A DNA stretch of 64,000 bases, taken from contig JAJKFH010000102.1 in assembly GCA_023333565.1 (NCBI GenBank), positions 744,001 through 808,000 of the forward strand, written 5' to 3'. Positions 14,152 through 57,200 of the stretch are shown in pieces; the stretch's first letter is position 1; every line of letters begins with the position of its first letter. The notes under the pieces were generated by a model that saw nothing but the letters and a program-made list of their open reading frames with translations, made no database searches and was not told where the DNA came from. This DNA comes from Puffinus mauretanicus (Eukaryota > Chordata > Aves > Procellariiformes > Procellariidae). The position numbers and the translations under genes were made by a program.

Positions 14152-14512
14152 CTCTGCTCTCTCTCACCACTGCGGTTTCCTTTCCTCCTCCCAACATGAC
14201 CGCTTTTTTTTTCTTTTCTTTTTTTGTTAATACGTTGTTTTTCTCTTCCCCACCAGTGTCAGTACTGGAGGACACTTCTGACAAAAGCGCGTTGCTCTCT
14301 CCCCAGCTGCTGACAGGGAGAGTTGTCTCCAGGGAGTCAAAAGAAATGCTGTCCCTGGTGAGTGCAACCAGCTGGCTGGAAGGAGAGGGTGTCCCAGATG
14401 CTTCTGTCTCAGACGTGAAGGAGAGAAAGGAAGAGCCCAGGAGAGAAAAGAAACCACTTCGGGAAGGAGAGAGCAAATCAGTCCAGGGTATGGAGGAGAC
14501 ATCCCCGGTGCC

Positions 14513-45256
<30,744 letters not shown>

Positions 45257-45260
45257 GGCT

Positions 45261-48200
45261 CTGAGGGACAGAGGAAAAAGAGAGCATGGGACATAGGGAG
45301 CTGCTGTGGGATGCGCTAATGGGAAGAGGAGGGAGGGGACCAGTCACCACAACGGATGTGTTCCTAGTATCACCATGAGATTCTCCTCATCCTTGGGAAA
45401 ATGGCTTATTTAGCATCAGGACAAAGCATTTTCCCCAGGTTATGTCTGTGGGACAGAAAGTCTGTTCTGAAGAGACAGAGGAAAGGTCACTGGTCAGGTG
45501 AGAAGGACCCACCTGCATCAGCCCTTCACTGGACTCACCCCCGAATTCACCCTTCCCCCCCCCAGCACCCTTCCTCACCCTTCCCAGACCACCAGCTTTA
45601 CTGTACCTCCATCTGCCTCTCTGTACACTGACTAAATGCTCTGCATCTCCACCACTGCTGGAAATTTGGCTGGGACTTTGGAAATGGCAGTTCAGAGGAA
45701 GAGAAAAGGAGCTGGAGCTGAGGCAGCACACGGGGGCAGGAGTTTCCCTTCCCCCGTGTGCTTTGTACAGCAACTGTCTCCTTCTGGAGGGGTTTCAGAG
45801 AGCAGGATAGAAATCTTGCAGACGAATAGTCTGAACAAGAATGGACAACCTACCATCTTATTTCAAGGCATTGCCAGGAGTGCTTCTTTGACCCCCTGGA
45901 CACCATGTTGCACTACCATACAGCCTGTCACCTCAGCAAAATGCACACGCGCTTATGTGACGGAGGCTCCCTTCAACAGCAAACAGGCACGAGCCACAAA
46001 CCTCCCCCTCCATGCCCAACCCTGCAAAGAATACAGAGCAAGGAAATAAAGCCCCTGAGATGAGCAAAAGGACCTCATACTTGTGAGGTGTTTCAGGTCT
46101 GGGCAAGGGTGTACTAAGATTAGACAAGCTCGATTATTGCAGTGAAAAGGTTAGTAGGAAAAAGCCCAGCCGTGGAAACACAGAGCGGAGTCGCTGTTGG
46201 AGGAGGCACACTGAATGTCGCTGGGCGGGTAGGGTGGTACAAGGAAGACATTCTCCGGTCTATACTAAATCCAGAATTATGTTTAGCATCATCTTAATTA
46301 AGCGAAGTTAGTGGCTGCTTGTTACAATATACAATTTTCTATCATACAGGAAGTCCTTTAATTGGTTAGTTAATTTAAATCTAGCTAAAATTCACACAGA
46401 CCAGGCTGAATCTTCTTGTTGACAACATTTTCATATTGTTTACAGGTATTTGATTATGAGAAGAAACTAAAGTGTGAAGAGAGAAAACTCCCTTTGACTT
46501 AGCTACAAAAATTCTCCTCAAAAGCTTGCTTTAATGACTTACCTAAGGTAGGAATGCGCATGTGAGTCCAGCCAGAAAGCACAGAGCTAACACAGCAGGG
46601 TAGCTGACGAACTACACCAGGGAAGCCCTAACTGCAGCTACATGTCACTGGTGGCATTACTGAGCCAAAGTTGGCCTTTGAAGGGCTGATTGGCATTAGC
46701 AAGGGATACACATTTCCATGTTGGGATTAGGAAACTACGCTGGAAACAAGCCTCTCCAAAGCAGCACCATCTCTGTTAAAGGCTTCCATTCCTACCAGCT
46801 GCAAGTGCTAAGAAATCAGGGCTTTGTCCCTTCACATTAACTTACAGATTAGTTTTTGCTGGTGGTTTGATAAGTTTTTTAATAGCACTTCTATCATTCC
46901 TTCCATGCCTCCTAAGGGGATGTCTCCACCTCCAGGGAGTAGCAGGGACAGCAATCCGCATCGCCCACACTACTTAATTATTCTTCTTCTTTCCCCCCCT
47001 GATCTGCTCTGGACCACGTCAGCTTGCTCTCTCCCAGGCAAAGTCCAAGCACGGCTCTGGAGGTGGCTCAGTCCGGGGACCTCTCCCAGTCAGCACAATG
47101 AGCAAGACCTCACCACGCTTGATGCCCTCTACCTGATAGGACTACCAAACCTATCCATCAACCTTTTGCACCAGGACCAGGTTGGCAAACCATTCCCTCC
47201 CTCCTTGTGCCTAGTCTCTCTCCAGTCATCTCCCTCTGGGCTAGCATCAGGGTTTGAGCCATCTCATGGGGAGCAGGGACTACCAAGGAGTCTGAGCTTA
47301 CTGGGAATAAAAGCAAGTGTGGTCCTAACATCAAACTGGCCCAGTAGCCTAGAAACACCATGGCACTTGTTTTGGTGTAGTTTTCAATGAGGCAAGGGGG
47401 AAGCATGAGCAGGAACTGGTTGGCCTGCTTACGCTTACTCCACATAAGACAGCATCATTACCACTGTGTCTCATTTGCTTCTGTGAGTTGCCCAGTGCAA
47501 ATGAAATTATTTCCTAAATGCTAACCCTCTGGATATATCAGGCCCCAGGGCAAAGCAAGATGCTTGCATATGAAAAGACAACTTTTATTGAGTGTTCATA
47601 GCAAAGCAAGCAGGTTTTGGCACAAGGCATGTTTCCTCCTTCTGTCATTCAAGTAAAGAAAGGAAACCAGATCTCACAGTGTAATACACCAATTGCTCTC
47701 TAAATGCCCAGGGCAACAACAGTCTTTGTTCCCCCATCTGTCTTGGTGCTGTCAGGCCCATCCTATTCCCTTTGAAATCAGCAGCAGATTTCCACGGACT
47801 CTGAATGCAGAGGGCTGAATCCCATGCAAGGCATTAACACTGCCTTTAGTAAGTGGGGCTGCAGCAAAAACAGGGGAGCATAAACCACGGAGGAGGGCAT
47901 TCAGGGGTCAGCAACAACCATCCTCCAGGCTATATAGCTGCCTCTTCAAAAACATTGCAGAAAGGTTCTGGTCCCCTATTAAATTTGAGAGTTTTTTAGA
48001 GTTATTTCCAGTACGGGCTTACACATGGGCAGTATTGCTGTGGGCACAACCAGTTTCGGTGTCAAATGCAGATGCACCAGGGCACTAAGGAAGCAACGTC
48101 TCTTTTTTCCCCAGCCTTTGCCTTTTACGGTCCATATGCTGGAAAGCACCTATTTACTGATATGGCTTGTTCTGCCCCAAACCCACCATGTACTGCAGCA

Positions 48201-51200
48201 CGTATGGATCTACACTTGAGTGTGCTGCTGAATCAGTCCTTTAACAGGCTTATACAAACTTCTAACCCCACATTTAAAGAAGGTGGCACAACCCAGAAAT
48301 CAAGGCACGCTCCCTAAACGCTGGCTGGTGCAGAGCTAACAGCTCTGCAGCTCACCGACAGCTCACCAGCACAGAGATCCTCCCAGTCCCAACTCTGCCC
48401 CCTCCACTTAGCTCCTCTGCTGGGTTGGATCGGGAGGTGGAAACATCAGGTCCTCCTGCCAGTCTTTTCTAGCTTCTGAAGCCCAGGCAAGGCCCCTTTC
48501 CCCACTGCCTGCTTGCAGCAAGGCCTGCCAGCTGGCTAATCAGTTCATTCAGATGCTGCAGCACAGCATCCTCATCTTTGAGAGGAGCAGAGCTCCACGC
48601 ACTGTCAAATGTGAGAGAAAAAATAACACATACTTAATGAAACGTGTTTGATCTGTCACAGTCCTTGGCACGTTCCAATTTGCTGCAGTCCAGGGCACAT
48701 TATCAAGTACAATGATGCTTAAGTCTGGGCTTATTGAGGATGTCACGAGAAGCTGACAGGAGAGGACTTAGCTAATTCTTTGCTTTTATTCTTTTAATGC
48801 AAGTTGGCTCCAAGAGCCAGCCTATTTCTACTAATATTTGTGTTTTACCTGTTTTTGTGTTAGATCTGTTTCACACGTGGGGGCGGGGGAAGATCACAAT
48901 CAGGGAGTCACCTCCTCTCACCTAACCCCAGGAAGGGAACGCCCTGAGTGTCAGCCTGCAGCCTCAACCCTGTCACCAGCCTCCACCTCAGGGACACCTG
49001 GACCAGGGCTTTGACTCTGCACCTGCCCTCTGACTCCTGAATAGGCCAACACGAAGGATGGAAGCTGGGACGCTGCAGTGGGGAACAGGGCTAGGACAGA
49101 CACAGACCAACAGGGGACATGAGGCACTTGTGGCTTCATTTTCCTATTTTAAAAAAGGGGGAAGCACCCTGGTTATGAAATCAAACCTTTTCAACTGGGA
49201 ACAAGTGGTAGATTAAACCGGTGCCCAAAGTTTCGGCCCTTCAAGCCACAAGATTCAGCTTCTCCCTTCCCAGACAAAGCGACGCACAGCATTACACATC
49301 CCCACTACTTCGCTCTCTGCTTTGCCTGCTGTTTCTATGAGAAAACCTATTCACACACCTCCTGGCTCTTTTCCTGAACATCTAATCCTACTGTGCCTCT
49401 GCCCTATATGTTCTCAGGCCAGATGGGGACTCAAATAACTTCTTGTTTCCAGCTAGGAACAATTTGGCTCTCCCACAGCAGCCACAGCCACCCACTGCGT
49501 TACATCCTCCCTGACAGGCAGACATTTTCTTCTCCTTTGGATGCCCCTCTCCTTAATACATGAGTTCGGAGAAAAGACTTTACCCCTCGCTGCCTGCCTG
49601 CACTTCTTCTGCTGTTCCTTCACCAAAGTGTGGAGAAAAATCCTCTGACTCCTTTGTTCCCAGCCTCTTTCTTCCCTCTGCCGTAAGGTTTTTCCAACTG
49701 TTAAGATGCCACCTGACGCAGTCCACAGTCTACCCCTCTCCTGGACCCACTCCGCTGCCACCACCACCACCTTCCCTCTGACCTCGCCAGTCTCTTCTAG
49801 AGGTGCCTGCTGTATTTTCAACCCTCAGCACTTTGAGGAGATGCCTTTTTCCAGGCCTGGAGTACCCTTTGCAGACATGACCCCCAGCCTGTCATCTGCC
49901 CAGGAGAGGAGGGGGCTTCCTCTCTGCCCAGTGCAACAGGCAGCTCCATATGAAATGGTACTGGACTTGGTACTGGGCTTGGTGCATGGAGGCAGCCACA
50001 TTTTTCCCCACAAGATTTATTACTGAGAAAATAAGAATACACCTGGATTCCCCCAGGCACTGGAAAGAGAGCAGGCAGCGTGCAGGCAGCCATAAACACA
50101 GACCACACCAACAAGTTCCCTTCTTCAATATTTGAATGAGGTAGCCCAGTCTCCCCTTGGTCACAAATTTTGGGCTGTGTTTGTCCCACACCTACCACCA
50201 TGGGATCCTTCAAGTATGGCCACAAAAGGCAAGGAAAGCCAAGGAGACTGCTGAAGTGCTGTGGACACTCACCAGTTGGGTCCAATGTGCTGAACACACG
50301 ATGCAGAGATGCAGAAGAATAGCATTTGTTGGCTTTATTTGGGAACAAGCTGCAACTGAAGGGGGGAAGCAGGAATCAGAAAAAGAGGAGAATGAAAATG
50401 TCCTTTGAAAGCAAACTATGGTGGTATCCTCAGCCTCTCCCAGGGCAAAAAGGGCTTATTCGGGGCTGCTCAGGTGAGACAAGGAACAAGAGCGAGACGA
50501 GAGAGATGAGAGAGAAGCTGCCTGGGGTTTTGGCACCAGAGGAAGAAGCTGTTAGAGATTCTCCTAAAGCTTTTCTTCCCGCAAACTTACTGCCTGTTCC
50601 CGACTGCTGTCACACAGGAGCTCCTACTGCTGGGAAGTTAACATCCTCCGTTTGACCTCTTCTGCTGTTTTATCTTAAGGCAAATGAGAGGAGGACAATC
50701 TCAAGAGCGAACAGTGAAACAGAGTGAACAGCGAACAGAGATGTCATTAAAAAGCAGCCGATAACACTTATTAGAGGAAGCACAGTTTTAAAGCACCTTT
50801 GGACTCTTATAGGTGCTGCCTGAGCTGCAGAAGGCAGAATCACAGGTGATGCTGCAGACAGCTGCACTGCATTTATATTTCTTGGTTTCACTTTGAAACA
50901 AGCAGCAACCAAGCACATAAACTGCAATTTAAGGTGGGGAGGGAGGAATCAGAAAGCAAGCAGGCTGGGCTGTGTTACAAAAGGAGGAGCAGGAGGACAC
51001 AGAAAATTCTCTGGTTGCACAATATGAGCCAGCAGTTAGTCGGCAGCTGAGATCCTGCATTGCATTTCGATGGCAGGAGGCGGGGGCGGTTGTGGGAGCA
51101 GAGACAGAAAATCAGGGCTCAGTGAGGAACAGCAGTGCCAAGGTACAGCTTAAGGAACAAACCTGGTTAGGTTAGTGCGGGGGGGCTGCTACTGGAATAG

Positions 51201-54200
51201 GTCGTATCTGCAAGATGGACAGGAAAATATTAGCAGTAGAAGTAAGTGCTTTCCAGCCAACCCAAGAGCAGCTACGTGCGCAGGGACGGCTGCTTCAACC
51301 ATGGCTGCTTCCAAACCCGAATGCTGCTGGAGAACGGCTCACTCCAGCTGCAAAAAGGAGAAAGGCAAGGAAAGGTGTAACAAGAGAAAAACTGATCAAC
51401 TCCAGGACAGCAGTCAAAATTAAAATGCCTTTCATTTCAAGCTGTTGAAAGCCAGTTGGCTTCTTTACACCTTCTAATTAACTTCCAGGTTGTGTGGGCT
51501 GCAGGGCATTCTCAAAGCATCTGTTCGGCAAGGTTCATGGGGCACAAGAGGCTGTCACAAGGATCAGATCCTGCTTACATTTTCTCCAACGTGAAATAAA
51601 AGCAATACTTCTGCAGTCAGTGAGCTTGATGCTTACTGACACCATCAAGAGTGAGATAAGAAGAAACTGTGAGTTTACTAATAACATGTACATCTGTGAT
51701 ACAAACTGCAAGGATTATGGAGCATCACCCTTCAGAGCACACACCCCCAGCTCAGGAGGGGACCAAATGGCTCCTGCCCTGTCCTCTGCTGCCAGGACAG
51801 GAGAGCCTCCCAAGTACCTAACGGTAGCTGGACTTTCCTAAGGATCAGTGGCAAATCCCTTGCTAAAAGCAGTGTAGGCTGTTGTTGTCAGTGCTGGTTC
51901 AGTCTCTGTTGGTGTCTGTGGCTCACCATCCATGCTCTGAGCTACAGAGATAGAGAGCCTACTTCAACATAGAAAAAAATCAAGACTAACTGATGAAGTT
52001 CATAAATGGGGTGTAAATATGTTCGGAAACCAGCCTTTGCCTTTGCATCAAACCAGATACTCTCAAGACCTCCACTCAGCCCATAGTCTGGTTGTACCCA
52101 CTGCCACAAAGCAGGAGCATGCAACCATGGCAGGATCCGTCTTTCTTACAGAGCACCACAGTGACAGGTCTCCTGCAGACACAGAGCCAGGCTGGCCCCA
52201 GTCGAGCCCCTAGAGCCACCCACCTGGTGGCCGGAGGTGTCTGGCTGAAGTCCTGCAGCTGCATCAGGTTTGTTCAGAGGTCCTTGTGCACAGCCGAAGT
52301 GTGGGGACAGCACAGCTCCGGTCACTGGTTGGAGGAGCAGAGCAGGTGAATGGCACAGAGGGTAAAAGCCACGCTGCTCTGGCACCCGCTCTGCAAACAG
52401 GCACAGCAGGGTCATGGCAGGGCAGTGACTTGCGGTGCAGCCCGGAGGTGCCCCACAGGGACAGGACAGAGTCCACAGGAGGGGACACGGTGGGTACAGG
52501 GCTGCCACCTCACCGGGGCAGCAAATTCACAGAGCAAGGCATGCCACCCGGCAGTCCTGGGCAGGTCAGGTGAAGGGAGGAAGGCTGCCAGCCCCCAGCG
52601 CTGCGGCTTGGCCGCCTGCTGCTGACACAGGTAGCCTGAGGCTGGAGGCCAAGGGGTTAGGGAAGGGTGGGCAGCAAAGCAGCTACCCTCTGCAGGTGCA
52701 TGTGGGCCCGCACAAAAATCCTAACCTCTGCAGTGCCTAAAATCTGAACCTTGCGGTCGCTTCCCTGGGGCTGCTGCTTTGGGGCAGGAGAGCAGAGGAG
52801 CCAGCACCGCTGGTAGCCAACGTCTCCAAAAGTCTGTGGTTCAGAAGCGGGAGAGCAGCGCAGGGGATTTGGCATCACGCTGCTCTAGCCACTTCTAGCT
52901 AAACTCCCCCAGGCAAGCACACCCTGCCTAACCTCCCGAAAGCATAGCCTGGGGGCACTTGCTATCAGAGTGATGAGAAACGGGGAGCATGGGGGAAGAG
53001 TATTCAAGCAAAACTCTTCCGAAAGGCAGAGAAGCTTACGGCATGACACGTTACCTTATGCCTCCCAGCACAGAGGACGAGGGGAGCCAACAGCTTATTT
53101 GGCAGAGCCTGGTGCCTCAGCATAGATGCGCGTGGAGCCATCGCAGAGCAGCGGAGCAGTGCCGCATGGGCTCCCCGCCATCATGGTCCCCACCCTGAGC
53201 TCCCTGTTCAGCCCTGCACAGGGAGCCCAGCACCGCGCATCCTGCCCAGGTGCAACCTGGGGATCTACCTGGCTGGCCCTGGGCAGGCTCAGCCATCTCC
53301 AGTTGGTGCACAGGACAAGGCACGTCAAGCGAAATCAGGACAGGCAGAGGCGCGTGTGAACTATGACTCTAGCAGTGCCGTAACCGCTTCCTAGCAGTGC
53401 CTGCTGTAACGCCGCATTGCAATGCAATGGGACTGCATCCCACCTGCACCCGCCGAGAGGCAAGGTATCTGCTTTCCAACCTGGGGCACTAAAACTTTCC
53501 TATAGCCCTGCCCAGGAGCACGGGCAGGTAAAGATATGGTGCAGGGCTCGTTAGCCTGCCCTCTGTAAAGACCATATCTGCCCCCATGAATGCAGCAAAG
53601 TTGGGCTGTTGCAGAGCTGCAAAGGTCAGGTCCAAGGTTCAGCCTCTCATATCAGCATCTGTCAAAGACGAAAAACTGGGGCAATGGCATTTCCAATAGC
53701 ATTGGATGAAAGCCCTGATTAGTAGTGATTACTTTAGAAGCACTGTTGATTTAAGGAGACACAGATCAGGTGTTATGAAACCCCCATATGTTCTGCTGGG
53801 TTTGTTCACAAATATGCCCACAGATCCCCAGAGTTTAGCACATGCACAAACTGTGCTGTCTCCCTGCCTCACCCCTACACAGGAACAATTTTGATGAAGC
53901 CTCTGAGGCAAGAAGAACAAGGAGCACGCTCCCAAGCACATCTTTCAGAGCTGCAGCCTGCAAGTCAATGCACCAGGGCCAGCATCTCTGCAGGGTAGCA
54001 CAGGAGGAGAGGGAGTCACTGCCTCGTGTTTGCAGGAGCTGAAATGCCTGCAGCCTGCCTCACTCCTAACACCTTTCCTCCTGTACCTATTATCACCTAG
54101 CCATTGCTGCCCTTCATCCCCGTGCCCACTCTCATCTCTCTTAATCTTTCTGCTGTCTGAGCCCTTTTCTTTCTCTGCTGTCACAACCTTCAGTACCAAT

Positions 54201-57200
54201 TACTCATCCTTCAGGCATCCCTTTGCTCTGCAGCTTCCCAGCAGCATTGCTGCCTGTCCTTTCCTATAGGAACCATTGAAAGAAAAACCTCTTCCCTGGG
54301 TTGATCCAAACTGACTATTTGCTCCCCATCCTACAGCTCTCTCTTCCTTTGCTTAACGTTGGGAAGTTTTCCTCTTGCAGATTTGCTGACCCACTCCCCA
54401 GAGCACGGCAGGCTGCTGGCGCACAGCAGCTGGCTGTGGGAGGACCAGAGACACCGGCACTCCCAGCGTGACACGCACATCCAGTCAGATCTGCTCAACG
54501 AGCAAATACCCAACTCACCTGAACCCAGCGCAGGTCTCCCCCAGGCAAGCCCGTCCTGTCCCGTCCCACTGGAGTCCGAGCAGGGAACCACTGAGTGCCA
54601 AAGAGATACAGCAAGAGTTAAGGCAAGGATTCCCCTCTCTCCTCCTCCCGTCCCACCCCCTTCACCAGCTCCCCACACCAAATTATCACCCAGCTCATGT
54701 GTGGGTGGTGGGATGGCAGGAAGGGAGGTGCATCGGGGTGGGAGAACATTCTCCCCAGCTCCCTTACAACATACACCTCTCCAGTCCTTGAACTGTGGCC
54801 CTGATAGGAAAGCAAGAAAAGAAAGCAGCCACAGTCAGACAGGGTAAAGGCCCAAAATTTGCAAAGATCAACCGCAGCAGTGGACTGACTCCAGGTCCTC
54901 TCGACCTCAGCAGGAGGGAGCTCTCCCCTTGCAGACCCCGCAGCATGGCCCAGGCTGGCTGCACGTGCCCCCACTGCTCTGGAGTTCCAGCACCTCAGTG
55001 GGATAGTGGCATCCCTTAAAATTGTCCTGCAAATGTGCGGAACGAATCATCTCCATCTCTAGGGACCACTACACTAAACCTGCTTCAGCAGCCAAGCTCG
55101 AGGCTCACCAGCACCATCAGGCAGATGGAGCAAAAGGCAGAGAGTGGGTGGAGGGGGCACGTCTGCCCCGGGCTTACGGAGACCCCTCCGTGCCTGTGCC
55201 ATACGCTGCAAGTGCAAACACAGCTCATAGGAGAGAGCTCTGTCAGCAGGGAGAATACTGACAGAGTCTTTATTTTTATAGTGTCTATGTGCTCGCTAGA
55301 AGCGAGCAATCCCTCTGTGCCTTTGCCCTGGCAGCTTTCTTTGTATCCACCTCAGCCCCGATGCACTTTTCCAGGGCTTCTCGTGAACAACATCAGCAGC
55401 AGGCATTCCAGTTATGTCATTTTTCTTAAGATAGTTCAGTTCAGATTTTTTTTTTTATGTTATTTTTAATGATATTACTGTTTTGTCTTTTGCTTTGTCT
55501 GTTAATGTGCCTGCCAAATTCCTATTGACCTTTTCATGTACCCATGTGGTCAAACCACAGCAGCACGTGGAATGGAAGATAGGACACATCCAGCACATGT
55601 TCCGATCTGCTCGCCTATGTCAGAGCTCAGCAGATGAGCATCCCTTGGCCCCCTCAGTGGGAAACCTGGGAGGTGACAAAAGCCCTCACCATCGCAGAGT
55701 GGGGAAGCGGTAGGTTTTCGTGCCTGCACGCTCTATAGAGGTCGTTTGTAATGTTGTCTCAAAAAAATCCTCCACGGCTGCCAGAAGCCAGTGAATCAGA
55801 TCGCATTAGTGCGTGCCGGATTGCCCTGGGGACAAGGGATGCTGGAGACGTGAGAGAAGGGAGTTATCCTTGTACCTGGCGGGATCCTCAGGATAAACCA
55901 CTGAGGCCAGTGCAGGAGGCGGTAGGCGAAAATGTCTTCTACTTTGGGGGTGTTTATTTACTACTTTACACTGGGAGCAGTCGGTCTGAGCCCATGCTGC
56001 TGGGCAGCGCAAAGAGGGGGCAGACCAGCTCGGGGTGAGCGCTGGGGGACGTCCCCACGGCTGTGGAGCTCTGAGCCAGCCCAGCCCTGTCCCAGAGGCC
56101 CCAGTCAGGGAATGGGGCCATGAGGTCAGAGGGCTGGGGTGGCAACTGGGGCAGGCAATGCCTCTTCACGGGCAGCCAAAGACAAGATGCAGTACCCTGT
56201 TTCCAGGATTAAACCTTCCAAGCGTGCCATTTTTCAAAGCCCTGGCTTTCACCTACCATATGGGCTCGTTGAGTGGATTGGTCCCATACCCAAAGAAATA
56301 CACGCTGATTCTTCCCTTGCGTGGACTGGGATCAACATCAGAGGGGCCAGGCTCCATCTTCTATCTTTTGGGGGCTGTCTCTGAAGTCCTGAAAGACTAC
56401 AAGGTGAACATCATGTGCTGGCTACACAGCACAGGCACTGCATTGCCTCCGTCCCTATTAATGAAGGACAGTGCCACTGCCCATCCTGCCACAGAGGACT
56501 GCTGTGACCCAGCGCAGCTGGGGAAAAGGTGCAGTAGAGGTTATCCAGATATGAAAAAGGGATTGAGATAAGCCTAGGTAAGCAGAGCTGACCTAAAAGC
56601 TTGATTTATCCATACTGAAGTGTTTCACAGGAACATCACAGTTTTTTGCAAAACTGTAGTTGGGAAATGACCTGTGACATTAAGGTAAAACGAGAAGAAA
56701 GTCAACCTAAATGAAAATTTTATCCAGCAATGTGTGAAAATCATTCCACAGTAGGAAAAAAGGCTGCTATTTCTGCTTTCCAGCCCAGAAGGTACCAGAA
56801 GCTACACTCAGGCTTCACAGTTTCCCACAAGGCAATAATTCACTGTGTTTTTAAATCCTGCTATGGGCATGGGGCACCTTTATCCTACCATGGCAGCCTC
56901 CACATGAGGCATTGCACTAGTGTGATGGCCAGACTGAAGACCAGAAATCCCCTTCTGACCAGCTCAGCTGCGGGGGTATGGACTGTGCTCAGCCCCGTCC
57001 CGGGAGAGGGCAAGGGAAGGGGTGACGCATTCCCTGACCACTAATTGCCACCTTTGCTGGCAGAGACAGCCCCTGAGCAGGCACCCTGGGTATTGGTAGG
57101 ACAGGGCTGCTAAAGGATGCAGCAATCTGACTGCAGGTCTCCCCACGGCACGGGTTCCTCCTCCGCCATTGCCGTGGGCAGAGGCAGCTTCCCACAGGGG

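Noticed and set aside
1..14512. Convergent IQSEC3 terminal exon expected from mammalian synteny
   Set aside because: I found no Sec7/PH-region or proline-rich tail coding that I can recognise on the plus strand.
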